DNA of 64,000 nt from Streptomyces sp. 135 (GTDB lineage Bacteria; Actinomycetota; Actinomycetes; Streptomycetales; Streptomycetaceae): the NCBI RefSeq assembly GCF_020026305.1, contig NZ_CP075691.1:7805415-7869414 (forward strand), given 5' to 3'. Under the pieces are notes generated by a model. It had not been told where the DNA came from. It made no database searches and was given only the letters and a program-made list of their open reading frames with translations. Positions 42,885 through 51,708 of the stretch are shown here, piece after piece (position 1 is the stretch's first letter; the number at the start of each line of letters is the position of its first letter). The position numbers were made by a program, and so were the translations under genes.

Positions 42885-45014
42885 ATGCTCGCTACGGAAG
42901 CGGCGCGTGCGGAGATGCATCGGCAGGCCGCCGAGGCAGCACAGCGCTACCGGGAAACGACCGCGGAACGGGAGGAGATCGAGGAGAAGCTGGCGGAAGG
43001 TGTGCGGTTCCCGGATGCCCCGGGCGCGCTCGCGGCCCGGGCCGAGCGGATCCTCGACCGGGGCGGGCTGTCGCCCTCCGCCGTGGTGTCGAGCATCCAC
43101 GCCGAGGCCCTGGACCTGCCCGAGGCCAACGAGCGCATCATCAACCTGTCGAACGAACTCCAGGCCTGGAGCTTCCTGCCGCGAGGTGTGCGCGCCGGAA
43201 ACACCGTCGCCCGGATCACGCTCCGCCGCAACGGCCGCGAACTCCCGCACGGCACCGGCTTCATGGTTTCGCCCCGCCTGCTGATGACCAATCACCATGT
43301 GCTGCCGAACGCCGAGTTCACCCGCCGTTGCTTCGCGGAGTTCAACGCCCAGGTCTCCATCGACAACGCCCCGGACACCGTGGCCCGGATGGAACTCGAC
43401 CCCGGCGCCTTCTTCACCGCGGACGAACGCCTGGACTTCGCGCTGGTGGCGGTCGCCCCGGCCGGAGACGGCCGCCTCGCGGGGGAGATCTTCGGCCTGA
43501 ACCGGCTCAGCGTCCAGCTCGGCAAACTCGTGATCGGCGAACGCGTCAACATCATCGGGCACCCCAACGGCCGCCTCAAGGAGATCGCCCTGCGCGACAA
43601 CGCGCTGCTGCTCCGCCTCGACGACTTCCTGCACTACAAGACGGACACCGAACCCGGGAATTCGGGCTCCCCGGTCTTCAACGACCAGTGGGAAGTGGTG
43701 GCCCTGCACCACAGCGGTGTGCCGAACAAGGACGAACAGGGACGTGTGCTGCGCAAGGACGGCCGGCCCTGGCAGCGTGGCGACGGCGACGACGCCATCG
43801 ACTGGATCGCGAACGAGGGCGTCCGTATCAGCGCCATCCTGAAGCACCTCGCGGGCCTGCGGCTCGACCCCCGACAGCACGCCCTGCTCACGGAGTTGGG
43901 CCCGGACTCCGGCCTGACGCAGAGCGTGCCCGCCGACCAGGCCGTGACCGCGCCACCCCCACCGACCCCCCAAGGGACGGGGCTGCCCGAGACCGCCGCC
44001 CCGAAGGCGGTGGCACCGGTCGGTACGGCTCCGACCGGCGCCACCGGGAGGCGCGGACGGAACATCGGCTCGGTCGACGGCACGGAGCGGCACCTGGTCT
44101 TCCTGCACGGCAGGCGGCAGCACGGCAAGGGCCCGGAGGCACTGCGGCGCAGTTGGACGGCAGGCCTCAACCATGGACTCACCCGTGCCGGCATGGCCAC
44201 CGTCAACCCCGGCGATGTGTGGTTCCCCTACTACGGCGAACGGCTCGCCGCCCTCATGGGGTACGCGGAGAGCGCCGGCGGCGCGGTCGACCTCGGGGGC
44301 CTGACCGCCGAGGAGGCGGCCGAGAGGTTCGCCGCCGAGTCGCCCACGGGCTCCTACGAACAGCTGCTCGACGAGGCGGCGCGTCGGGCGGGCATGCCTC
44401 GGCACGGACCCGCCGCCACCGAGGGGATCGACGAGCGGCTGGTCGGCACCTTGCGTCGGCCCCTGCGCTGGCTGGCGGCCAGGTCCGCCGTCGACGAGTG
44501 GACCATCGCCGCCGTCTTCCGGGACGTGGACCGCTACCTCGGCGACCGGGACGTCCGCGAGGCGGTCCTGGAGTGCGTCCTCACGACGCTGCCGGCCAGC
44601 GGGGAACTGGTCCTCGTCACCCACAGCCTGGGCACCGTCGTCGGCATGGACCTCGTCACGCGGCTCCCGGACGGGCTCGACGTGACGCTGCTCGTCACCG
44701 CGGCCGGCCCTCTCGGCATGGACGCCGTCAGCACGCGGCTCCTCACCGCCGGCCCGCGCCGCCCCGAACGCGTACGCCACTGGGTCAACGTCTGGTGTCC
44801 CACCGACGCGGTCGCGATCGGATGCCCGCTCGCGGAAACCGGCTGGGGCAGGCTCACCCAGCTGGCCGTCACCAATTGCTCCGACTGCGCCCATGACATC
44901 GAGGAGTACCTCACGCACGCCGACGTGGCGGCGGAGATCGGCGGCGCACTCGGCGGCCACGCCCGGCCCGAAGCCACGGCCGGGCGTGCGGGAGGAGGAG
45001 ATCGTGTCTGCTAG
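42885..45014 (+). CDS. Trypsin/V8-like protease fused to alpha/beta hydrolase
   Basis: The 709-residue protein has an N-terminal coiled helix (AEMHRQAAEAAQRYRETTAEREEIEEKL). The protease domain has triad H138 (LLMTNHHVL), D184 (RLDFALVAV) and S260 (EPGNSGSPVF). A Pro/Ala-rich linker at ~355-385 leads to a hydrolase: HLVFLHGRRQHG, then nucleophile S581 in LVTHSLGTVVG, a likely acid in WCPTDAVAIG and a likely His in CAHDIEEYL. The first Gly of the usual GxSxG elbow is Thr. There is no signal peptide. Its protease half is clearly paralogous to the divergent protease-nuclease. The lipoprotein gene overlaps its end by 11 bp. Confidence 0.8.
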   Translation: MLATEAARAEMHRQAAEAAQRYRETTAEREEIEEKLAEGVRFPDAPGALAARAERILDRGGLSPSAVVSSIHAEALDLPEANERIINLSNELQAWSFLPRGVRAGNTVARITLRRNGRELPHGTGFMVSPRLLMTNHHVLPNAEFTRRCFAEFNAQVSIDNAPDTVARMELDPGAFFTADERLDFALVAVAPAGDGRLAGEIFGLNRLSVQLGKLVIGERVNIIGHPNGRLKEIALRDNALLLRLDDFLHYKTDTEPGNSGSPVFNDQWEVVALHHSGVPNKDEQGRVLRKDGRPWQRGDGDDAIDWIANEGVRISAILKHLAGLRLDPRQHALLTELGPDSGLTQSVPADQAVTAPPPPTPQGTGLPETAAPKAVAPVGTAPTGATGRRGRNIGSVDGTERHLVFLHGRRQHGKGPEALRRSWTAGLNHGLTRAGMATVNPGDVWFPYYGERLAALMGYAESAGGAVDLGGLTAEEAAERFAAESPTGSYEQLLDEAARRAGMPRHGPAATEGIDERLVGTLRRPLRWLAARSAVDEWTIAAVFRDVDRYLGDRDVREAVLECVLTTLPASGELVLVTHSLGTVVGMDLVTRLPDGLDVTLLVTAAGPLGMDAVSTRLLTAGPRRPERVRHWVNVWCPTDAVAIGCPLAETGWGRLTQLAVTNCSDCAHDIEEYLTHADVAAEIGGALGGHARPEATAGRAGGGDRVC

Positions 45015-45717
45015 GCCGGAGTTCAGGAAGACCCTGCTGAGTACGGCCGTGGTGCTCGCGGCGTTGAGTACGGCGGTCGGATGCGGGGGAGGCGGCGGGG
45101 GGACGTCGTCCGACACCACGAGGCTCGACGACATCGAGGCGGTGGGCACCTCCACCCTCTTCCCGGGGACCGGCGACGAGAAGGGAGAGGACATCGACTT
45201 CCCGAGCGCCGCCGTCGGAAAGCCCGCGGCGGTGGACGTCGAGGTCCGCAACACGACGGACAAACCGATGAAGGTGAAGGATGTCGCGGTGTCCGGCGTC
45301 GAGGTGTCCGACGACAAGTGCTCCGGCGAGACGGTGCCCGCGGGGGAGAGCTGCACGTTCCGGGTGGTCAAGCCGGCGGACGAGGACGGGACGGACGGGA
45401 CGAAGGAACCCCCCAGACACCTGACGGTCACCACCGACCTGGGATCGGTCACCTCGGCGATGCGGACCGGCGAGGTGGAGAACGGCGACACGGAGACCAC
45501 GCCCGCCGAGTCGCTCACACCCACGGATGTGCCGACAGAGCCGACGGACGTGCCGACCGAGCCCACGGATGTGCCCACCGAGCCGACGGACGTGCCGACC
45601 GAGCCGACCGATGTGCCGACGGAGCCGACGGACGTGCCGACGGAGCCGACGGACGTGCCCACGGTGCCCACCGTCGGGCCCGAGGCGAGGCTGCCGGGCT
45701 CTCCCGGTACGTCGTAG
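45004..45717 (+). CDS. Secreted lipoprotein with seven TDVPTEP repeats
   Basis: The 237-residue protein starts SARPEFRKTLLSTAVVLAALSTAVGCGGGGGG with a lipobox-like cysteine. An Ig-like domain follows (VGKPAAVDVEVRNTTDKPMKVKDVAVSG, then CSGETVPAGESCTFRV), which resembles choice-of-anchor or ASPM-SPD-2-like folds. The tail is seven TDVPTEP repeats and probably spans the cell wall. GTG at 45004 overlaps the hydrolase stop, with GGAGGAG upstream, so translation is coupled. It is likely displayed on the cell surface. Confidence 0.75.
   Translation: MSARPEFRKTLLSTAVVLAALSTAVGCGGGGGGTSSDTTRLDDIEAVGTSTLFPGTGDEKGEDIDFPSAAVGKPAAVDVEVRNTTDKPMKVKDVAVSGVEVSDDKCSGETVPAGESCTFRVVKPADEDGTDGTKEPPRHLTVTTDLGSVTSAMRTGEVENGDTETTPAESLTPTDVPTEPTDVPTEPTDVPTEPTDVPTEPTDVPTEPTDVPTEPTDVPTVPTVGPEARLPGSPGTS
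45523..45669 (+). repeat. Seven 21-bp tandem repeats inside the lipoprotein gene
   Basis: Seven in-frame 21-bp units, each encoding TDVPTEP (the last TDVPTVP), run from 45523 to 45669. Codon third positions differ between units (ACG/ACC, GAT/GAC), so the array is not a very recent expansion. Confidence 0.9.
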
Positions 45718-45740
45718 ACGGCCTTGGTACGGGTCGCGGA

Positions 45741-46640
45741 TCAGCCCCGTTCCTTGCCGAGCACCTCCACACGGACGTTGGCGTCATCGCGCAGGATGTA
45801 GGTGATGTCACCGTCGGGCGGCCGCCTCCGCGGCACCAGGAAGTACCGGGTCTCCGACTTCGCGAGGATGCGGAAGCCCCGGCAGTTGTACTGGTACGGC
45901 CGGAACTTCGGCCCGCGGTCCTCGCAGCTGACCAGCTTGGGCCCGGCGGTGGCGGGGTGGAGCGGCGTCCGCGAGTGGACGAGTACGGGCGTGCTTCCCC
46001 GGTAGCCGTGCTCGGCGTCGTCTTCCGCGCGGGACATACCCGCCCCGTACGCGTAGCGCGACATGTCGAAGAACAGGATCATCGCGACCGCGGCCAGCAG
46101 CAGCCCCTCCGTGATGCTCCAGAAGCGGTCCCTGCGGCGCTCGGGACCACGCCGCAGATACATCGCGAACAGCAGCAGCAGCGCCCCTACGGCCACCACC
46201 ATCGGCGGCATCAGCTCGCGCAGCCAGCTGCGGGGCAGGCCCCGCAGCACTCCGCGCTGCCACCACGTCGGCTCCAGCAGGACGGGAAAGCTGACCAGCA
46301 GCAGCACGGCACCCAGGCCGGCGACCACCCGGGACCCGATCAGCCGCTGCCGCAGGGTCGCCTGGTGCGACAGCCACCGCTCCACCCGGCGGAACAGGAC
46401 GACCCCGATGAGCCCGAGGACGAGCGCGATCCACAAGGGCAGGAACAGCGCGGTGGGGCTGTCGAGCAGGTAGTCCTGCATGGTGAGCTGGAGGTCACGG
46501 GTGGAGATGCCGAAGTAGGAGTAGTAGGCGCTGCGGTATGTGTTCCCGATGTAGTACAGCAGCCCGATGACGACCGAGCCGGGGGTCACCACATAGGCGG
46601 CCTTCTCGAGGAACGACTTCTCCTCCGCGTCCAGTGCCAC
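45741..46640 (-). CDS. Multi-pass membrane protein of unknown function
   Basis: The 299-residue protein has five predicted helices: VVTPGSVVIGLLYYIG, ALFLPLWIALVLGLIGVVLF, VVAGLGAVLLLVSFPVLL, MVVAVGALLLLFAMYL and LLLAAVAMILFFDM. A C-terminal ~100-residue soluble domain follows, with two cysteines (KLVSCEDRG, YNCRGFRIL). It converges on the lipoprotein gene with 23 bp between stops. I do not recognise a family. Its part in the protease locus is uncertain because it is separately transcribed. Confidence 0.7.
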   Translation of the reverse strand: MALDAEEKSFLEKAAYVVTPGSVVIGLLYYIGNTYRSAYYSYFGISTRDLQLTMQDYLLDSPTALFLPLWIALVLGLIGVVLFRRVERWLSHQATLRQRLIGSRVVAGLGAVLLLVSFPVLLEPTWWQRGVLRGLPRSWLRELMPPMVVAVGALLLLFAMYLRRGPERRRDRFWSITEGLLLAAVAMILFFDMSRYAYGAGMSRAEDDAEHGYRGSTPVLVHSRTPLHPATAGPKLVSCEDRGPKFRPYQYNCRGFRILAKSETRYFLVPRRRPPDGDITYILRDDANVRVEVLGKERG

Positions 46641-46810
46641 CGTCTTGTCCTCCCACTCCTTGGGCCGCCGGGAAGCTCACGCGAGCTAACGTCACCTAAC
46701 GCCAGCCTCCACGCTGAACGGCCCACGACACGCTGCGTACGCAGCCACTCGCAGCAGCCGTCCCCGCGCATCTGCCGGAGCGGGGTCGCCCACACCCATC
46801 CGCCGGAGAT

Positions 46811-47908
46811 TCAGCGCGCGGGCGGCGGGGCGACGGAGGAGCGTACGACGAGGCGGGCCTGGAGCGTGTGCGTCTCGCGGCGGGGTTCCGCTCCTTCGAG
46901 CGAGTCGAGCAGGACTTCGGCCGCCTTCGCGCCGAGTCGGCGCACCGGCTGTTCGATCATCGTCAGGGGCGGGTCCATGACCGCCGCCCACGCGCTGTCG
47001 TCGAAGCCGATCAGCGACAGGTCGCCGGGATAGGACAACTTCCGTGCCCGCATGGCCCGCAGCGCCCCCGTCATCGCGTCGGTCTCCGTGCAGAACAGCG
47101 CGGTGGCGCGGTGGGGCAGGGCGAGCATGCGACCGACCTCCTCGGTCGCGTGCTCCTCGGTCTTGGGCCCCACCATCACCAGCTCCGGGTCGAAGGGGAT
47201 ACCCGCGTCGTCCAGCGCGTCGAGGTAGCCGCGCAGTCGCTCCCCGTCCGTCCATACGTTGCGGGCCGCCGCGGCGAGCAGCGCGCGCCGGGTGGCCGGT
47301 GCCTGCGCCACCGGTGGCCCCCAGACGAAGCCGATGCGGCGGTGTCCGGCGGCGATGAGCGTCTCGACGGCTTCACGTGCCACGTCCCTGTTGTCGATGA
47401 CGACGGTGTCGAGATCGAGGGGACCGACCGCCCGGTCCACCAGCACGACCGGGACACCCTGCTTCAGGGCCGTACGGATATGTGTGACCTCGCCGCGGCC
47501 GACAGCGGCCGAGGCGATGATGACACCGTCCACGCGCTTGTCTATCAGCACGCCGGTCGCCGCGATCTCCTCGTCGAGGTCCTCGTAGGTGCTGAGCACG
47601 ATGGTGTCGAAGCCCCGTGCGCGGGAGGCGTCACAGATGCCGCGCACCATGCCCGCGAAGAAGGGGTTGCCGATGTCCGCGACGACGACGCCCAGAGTGT
47701 GGCTCACCCCGGTCGACATGCTCCGCGCCAGCGCGTTCGCGCGGTAGCCGAGCTTCTCGGCGGCCGCGAGCACACGCTTCTTCAATTCGGGGCTGACGTA
47801 TCCGTACCCGCCGAGGGTGCGCGCCGCGGTCGCGCGGCCGACGCCTGCCTCGGCGGCCACCTCCGAGATCGTCGGCGGCGCGGGCGGGCGGCCCCGGTCT
47901 GCTGGCAT
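46811..47908 (-). CDS. LacI-family transcriptional repressor
   Basis: The 365-residue protein has the LacI helix-turn-helix TISEVAAEAGVGRATAARTLGGYGYVSPELKKRVLAAAEKLGYRANALARSM, with the hinge helix present. The periplasmic-binding-like effector domain follows (LGVVVADIGNPFFAGMVRGI, then LIGFDDSAWAAVMDPPLTMIEQP). It lies 13 bp after the sugar-kinase gene on the same strand. It is the obvious regulator of the Amadori operon, and TGATACCGGTATCA-type palindromes are present upstream of the deglycase and of the importer. Confidence 0.92.
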   Translation of the reverse strand: MPADRGRPPAPPTISEVAAEAGVGRATAARTLGGYGYVSPELKKRVLAAAEKLGYRANALARSMSTGVSHTLGVVVADIGNPFFAGMVRGICDASRARGFDTIVLSTYEDLDEEIAATGVLIDKRVDGVIIASAAVGRGEVTHIRTALKQGVPVVLVDRAVGPLDLDTVVIDNRDVAREAVETLIAAGHRRIGFVWGPPVAQAPATRRALLAAAARNVWTDGERLRGYLDALDDAGIPFDPELVMVGPKTEEHATEEVGRMLALPHRATALFCTETDAMTGALRAMRARKLSYPGDLSLIGFDDSAWAAVMDPPLTMIEQPVRRLGAKAAEVLLDSLEGAEPRRETHTLQARLVVRSSVAPPPAR

Positions 47909-47921
47909 CGGCTTCCGTACC

Positions 47922-48833
47922 TCACTTCTCCTGGTCGATGGCTCGCCACATGCTAGACACAGCGGGCCGTCCGACGGGCCGGCCGTGACCGAAGGCTCCC
48001 TCGACGAAGCACTGTTCGTACGCGGCGTCGGCCCCGTCACGCAGCGCGCGCTCGATCGCCTCCCGGTGCGGCGGGGTGTGCGCGGCCCAGCCCTCGCGTA
48101 CCAGCGAGACCGCGAAACCGGCGAGGAACGCGTCACCGCAGCCCATGGTGTCGACGAGCGGTTTCGCGCCGTCCGGCTCCCGCGCGGGCGCCGTGACGCC
48201 GCAGCGTTCCGTGCGGGCGATCGCCCCCCCGACGCCACGGGTGCCGAGCGCCATCGTGGCGCCCCGGTGCACGGCTTCCGCCAGGAGAGCGTGGGTCGCC
48301 GCCTCGTCGAGGTGTGAGCAGGACAGCAGGACCAGGTCCGCGTAGGGGCAGACACGGTCGAGGTAGGAGGGGGTGCGGTACTCGTCCTCGCTCGACAGGT
48401 CGAACATCACGAGAGGGCCGGACCGGGCGAGCGCGGGCAGTTCGCCCTCGCTCCGGGAGTACACGCTGGAGTGCACGAGGTCGAACGACGAGACGTACGC
48501 GGTCAGTTCGGCGTCGAGCAGGAGCGGCTCCCGTACGGTGACGCCGCCGCCGTTCCAGCCGAGGAACACGCGCTCGCCGTCGTCGACGCGCAGGGTGGAC
48601 AGGCCGGACTCGCCCGCGCGTACGACACAGTGGTCCATGGCCACATTCTGGGCGCCGATGGACTCCCGCAGGAAACACCCGAGCTCGTCGTCGCCGAAGA
48701 CCCCGAGATAGGCGGCCTCGACGCCCAGCCGCCGGGCGTACACGGCCACGTTGACGCTGTTGCCGCCCGGATAGTCGATACCGCGGTCGACGAACCGGTC
48801 GACGATGTTGTCGCCGAAGCCGAGGACTTTCAT
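47922..48833 (-). CDS. frlD: PfkB-family kinase, probable fructoselysine 6-kinase
   Basis: The 303-residue ribokinase-fold protein has the N-terminal GFGDNIVDRFVDRGIDYPGGNSVNVAVYARRLG, which matches the FrlD/PfkB-1 region. The C-terminal catalytic motif is VDTMGCGDAFLAGFAVSL, with Asp in GxGD as general base. FrlD phosphorylates the 6-OH of fructoselysine-type Amadori products. The deglycase gene upstream and the epimerase and importer genes across the promoter region fit this role. Start ATG 48833 follows GGAGAG. Confidence 0.78.
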   Translation of the reverse strand: MKVLGFGDNIVDRFVDRGIDYPGGNSVNVAVYARRLGVEAAYLGVFGDDELGCFLRESIGAQNVAMDHCVVRAGESGLSTLRVDDGERVFLGWNGGGVTVREPLLLDAELTAYVSSFDLVHSSVYSRSEGELPALARSGPLVMFDLSSEDEYRTPSYLDRVCPYADLVLLSCSHLDEAATHALLAEAVHRGATMALGTRGVGGAIARTERCGVTAPAREPDGAKPLVDTMGCGDAFLAGFAVSLVREGWAAHTPPHREAIERALRDGADAAYEQCFVEGAFGHGRPVGRPAVSSMWRAIDQEK

Positions 48834-49005
48834 GAGGGCTCTCCTGTGCGAGGGGCGATGCGGGGGCGGCGCCGGGCGGTCGGCCACGGAGCGGGAGTGA
48901 GCGGCACGGACGGGCGCGCCCGGTGCCGGAGGGCGGAGCCCGCCGCCTCCGCCCGGCCGAAGGCGGTGCCGGGGGAGGGGCGGCGGGCCCGTCGGACCGG
49001 ATCCG

Positions 49006-50007
49006 TCAGTAGTCCATGACGCGGTAGTAGCGACGCAGGTCCAGCGAGTGGTCACGCACCCGCTCCAGGTGTTTGCTCACCCTGCCCATCACGGTGTCGA
49101 GCACCAGCGGCGCGAGGAGGCCGCGGAACTCGGGGCTGATGCCCTCCAGCGCGTAGTCACGTGTGTCGAAGACGGTCACGTCGCGGGAGATGCGCTTGGC
49201 GAAGGCCTCGACACGGTCCGTCAACGGCCGTGTCTCGTCCTCCCCCTGAAAGACCATCACGCTTGTGTCCTCTTCGAGCAGTTCGAGGGAGCCGTGGAAG
49301 AACTCGGCGCTGTGCACGCGGGTGGTGCGCAGCCACTGCATCTCCTCCAGGATGCACATGGAGTAGAGGTACGTGAATCCCCACAGGTTCCCGCCGCCGA
49401 CGAGGAAGTGGTAGTCGGTGTCCTGGTGGGTCTCGGCGAAGGTGCTCGCGGCCGGATCGGCCTGCTTCGCCACGTCGACCATGAGGCGCGGAACGCTTGC
49501 GAGCTCGTCGGCGAACTTCTCGTAGTCCGCGAACTCGCCCCGCCGTGCGAGCAACCGGCCCATGAAGAGCAGCATCTGCGGGTCGAAGGGCCATGCCTTC
49601 GGCTCCGACACCAGGGCGACGTCGACGCTCTTGGCGACGGGGGAGTCGGCGTACCCCGTGAAGCCGACCGTGAGGGCGCCCTTGGACCGGCAGAACTCGA
49701 TGGCGCTGAGGCTGTCCTCCGTCGTGCCCGACACGGACGTGAAGACGGCCACCGAACGCTCGCCGAGCGTGGCGTCGCCGGAGGCGACCAGCTCCGCGGC
49801 GATCACAGCACGCACGGGGAGCGTCGAACGGCTCCGGGCGAGGTGCTCGTACGGCCACATCTGGGCGTAGGTGCCACCGGCGCCGACGAGGAAGATTCGG
49901 TCGAACCCCTCGTCCACGAGGCGGTCGGCGAGCTCTTCGATGCTGGGGCGCAGGGCCACCGTGCTCGCCAGCTGGGAGAGAACTTCCGGCTCGTTGAATC
50001 CGAGCAT
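49006..50007 (-). CDS. frlB: SIS-domain protein, probable fructoselysine-6-phosphate deglycase
   Basis: The 333-residue protein has tandem SIS folds (DRIFLVGAGGTYAQMWPYEHLAR, then VAVFTSVSGTTEDSLSAIEFCRSKGALTVGFTG, then HFLVGGGNLWGFTYLYSMCILEEMQW). VHSAEFFHGSLELLEEDTSVMVF has the EFFHG active-site sequence of FrlB/GlmS-like deglycases. It should split the 6-phospho Amadori product into glucose-6-phosphate and amine. It is transcribed away from the importer and is the first gene of the leftward operon deglycase-kinase-LacI. Confidence 0.8.
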   Translation of the reverse strand: MLGFNEPEVLSQLASTVALRPSIEELADRLVDEGFDRIFLVGAGGTYAQMWPYEHLARSRSTLPVRAVIAAELVASGDATLGERSVAVFTSVSGTTEDSLSAIEFCRSKGALTVGFTGYADSPVAKSVDVALVSEPKAWPFDPQMLLFMGRLLARRGEFADYEKFADELASVPRLMVDVAKQADPAASTFAETHQDTDYHFLVGGGNLWGFTYLYSMCILEEMQWLRTTRVHSAEFFHGSLELLEEDTSVMVFQGEDETRPLTDRVEAFAKRISRDVTVFDTRDYALEGISPEFRGLLAPLVLDTVMGRVSKHLERVRDHSLDLRRYYRVMDY

Positions 50008-50053
50008 CTGCGGGTCCTTTCGGGGAGGATGCGGCCGGCGGCGCTGAGCGACC

Positions 50054-50067
50054 TGATACCGGTATCA
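50054..50067. promoter_or_regulatory. LacI-type operator 1
   Basis: TGATACCGGTATCA is a perfect 14-bp palindrome with the CG centre typical of LacI-family operators. It lies 47 bp before the deglycase start on the leftward side of the divergent region. Confidence 0.75.
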
Positions 50068-50244
50068 CGCGAGCCTCACGCTGGCACAAGAGATCGGGGG
50101 CGTCAACACCGAGGAGCCGCCCCCGCGCCGGGAGGCCACCCGTTAACCAGCCCTCAGCTGCGGGTTCTTGAGCCGTCGTAGGTCTTCGGCGGAAGGGCCG
50201 GGGGAGGGCCGGCCCGGGTCCCGCGGAAGTTCTCCGCCTCAACT

Positions 50245-50260
50245 CTGGTACCGGTATCAG
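50245..50260. promoter_or_regulatory. LacI-type operator 2
   Basis: CTGGTACCGGTATCAG differs from operator 1 by one base in the left arm. It lies 108 bp before the importer start, and AT-rich sequence (GATTCTCTGTACAGT) follows that may contain the -10. It would control the rightward transport operon. Confidence 0.75.
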
Positions 50261-50367
50261 ATTCTCTGTACAGTCGCCGCACACAAAGCGGTCCACGTCA
50301 CGGATTCCGCGGCGGATCCGGGGTGCCCGGCGGCACCGGCGGTCCCCTTCCGAGCGAAAGGAAGCCC

Positions 50368-51687
50368 ATGCGCGCTCGTGCGACGACGAGGTACGCGGCA
50401 CTCTTCGGGGCCTCGGTGCTCGCCCTCACCGGCTGCTTCGCCGGGCCGCCCCGAGCACCGGTGGCCGATGTCGGCGCCGAGCCGGAGTTCTCCGGCACCC
50501 TGAGCGTCCTCACCAAGTTCGCGGGGGACCCGCTCAGCCCCTACTTCGAGGACCTCGCCGCCGCCTACGAGCGGCAGCACCCCGGAGTGGAGGTGGAGCT
50601 CATCCAGGAGACCGACCAGAGCATCAAGGACAAGGCCAAGACGCTCACGGCCTCCAACGCCCTGCCCGACATCTACTTCACCTGGACCGGGAACTGGGCC
50701 GAGAACTTCATCCGCGGCGGCCGGGCCGCGGACCTCACCGAGGTCATCGGTCCCGGCACCACCTGGGGGAAGACCTTCAGCAAGTCGTCCCTGTCCGCCT
50801 TCGCCCACCAGGGCAAGTACTACGGCATACCCCTCTACAACAACGGCAAGTTCATGGGCTACAACAAGGCGGCGTTCTCCGACGCCGGTGTCGAGGTCCC
50901 GGCCACCTTCGACGAGCTGATCGACAGCTGCCCCGACCTCCGCGAGGCCGGATACGAACCCATCACCTTCGGCAACAAGGACGGCTGGCCCGCGCTGCAC
51001 TACTTGCAGCAGCTCTTCGCGTACAACGTGCCCGCCGCCGTCCGTGAGGCCGACAACCACCCCGAGACGGCGACCTTCGAAGACCCCGGATACCTCACCG
51101 CCCTGCGGCAGTTCAAGACCCTCGTCGACTCGTGCACCGACACCCGGGGCGGCACCAACGGCGTCCTCTACACCTCGGCGCAGGAGGCGTTCGCCCGCGG
51201 CAAGGCGGCGATGTACTACCAGGAGATCCTCGAATTCGACAGCACGACCTCGGGCGGCTCCCTCAAGCCGAAGGACCTGGGGATCATTCCCCTGCCCGCT
51301 CCGCGCGGCGCGAAGGGGGACCCGAAGGTGATCGAGGGGGCGCCTGAGGGCTATGTCGTCAACGCGCGCTCGCCGCGCGCGGCCCTCGCCGTCGACTTCA
51401 TGAAGTTCGTGACCGGACCGAAGAACGCCGCGACGCTCTCCTCGCCGCCGTACGGTCAGCCCAGCACGGTGGTCGGGGCCGTCACCCCGAACACGTCGAG
51501 CAAGGCCGTCTTCGAGGGCATCAAGAAGGTCAACGGGGCGCCGGGCCTGGTCGGCTGGCTCGACATGGTCACCGCTCCGGAGGTCGCCGACGCCTGGCTG
51601 GCCGGCGGCGAGGCGCTGATCAGCGGCGGCATGTCTCCCGAGAAGGTACTCGAGAGCGTGCGCCGGGCCTCCGAGTCGGCCCGATAG
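50368..51687 (+). CDS. ABC transporter substrate-binding lipoprotein for an Amadori sugar
   Basis: The 439-residue lipoprotein (lipobox LALTGC at about residue 21) has the family-1 solute-binding pattern: KFAGDPLSPYFEDLAAAYERQHPGVEVEL, ALPDIYFTWTGNWAENFIRGG and YYGIPLYNNGKFMGYNKAAF. It corresponds to FrlO in Bacillus. ATG at 50368 is preferred for the AAAGGAAG just upstream and the correct signal peptide. The two permease genes follow directly. Confidence 0.88.
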   Translation: MRARATTRYAALFGASVLALTGCFAGPPRAPVADVGAEPEFSGTLSVLTKFAGDPLSPYFEDLAAAYERQHPGVEVELIQETDQSIKDKAKTLTASNALPDIYFTWTGNWAENFIRGGRAADLTEVIGPGTTWGKTFSKSSLSAFAHQGKYYGIPLYNNGKFMGYNKAAFSDAGVEVPATFDELIDSCPDLREAGYEPITFGNKDGWPALHYLQQLFAYNVPAAVREADNHPETATFEDPGYLTALRQFKTLVDSCTDTRGGTNGVLYTSAQEAFARGKAAMYYQEILEFDSTTSGGSLKPKDLGIIPLPAPRGAKGDPKVIEGAPEGYVVNARSPRAALAVDFMKFVTGPKNAATLSSPPYGQPSTVVGAVTPNTSSKAVFEGIKKVNGAPGLVGWLDMVTAPEVADAWLAGGEALISGGMSPEKVLESVRRASESAR

Positions 51688-51708
51688 CCCGTGCTCCCGA
51701 AGGGAAAC

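Noticed and set aside
42759..45671. 970-codon open frame on the minus strand opposite the protease-hydrolase and lipoprotein
   Set aside because: High-GC shadow frame: the plus-strand proteins have intact triads, a lipobox and a ribosome site, whereas this frame begins as a repeat mirror image and has no recognisable domain.
48834..49005. Small gene between deglycase and kinase
   Set aside because: 172 bp of GC-rich sequence with no start/ribosome-site pair and no recognisable product; best read as a spacer.
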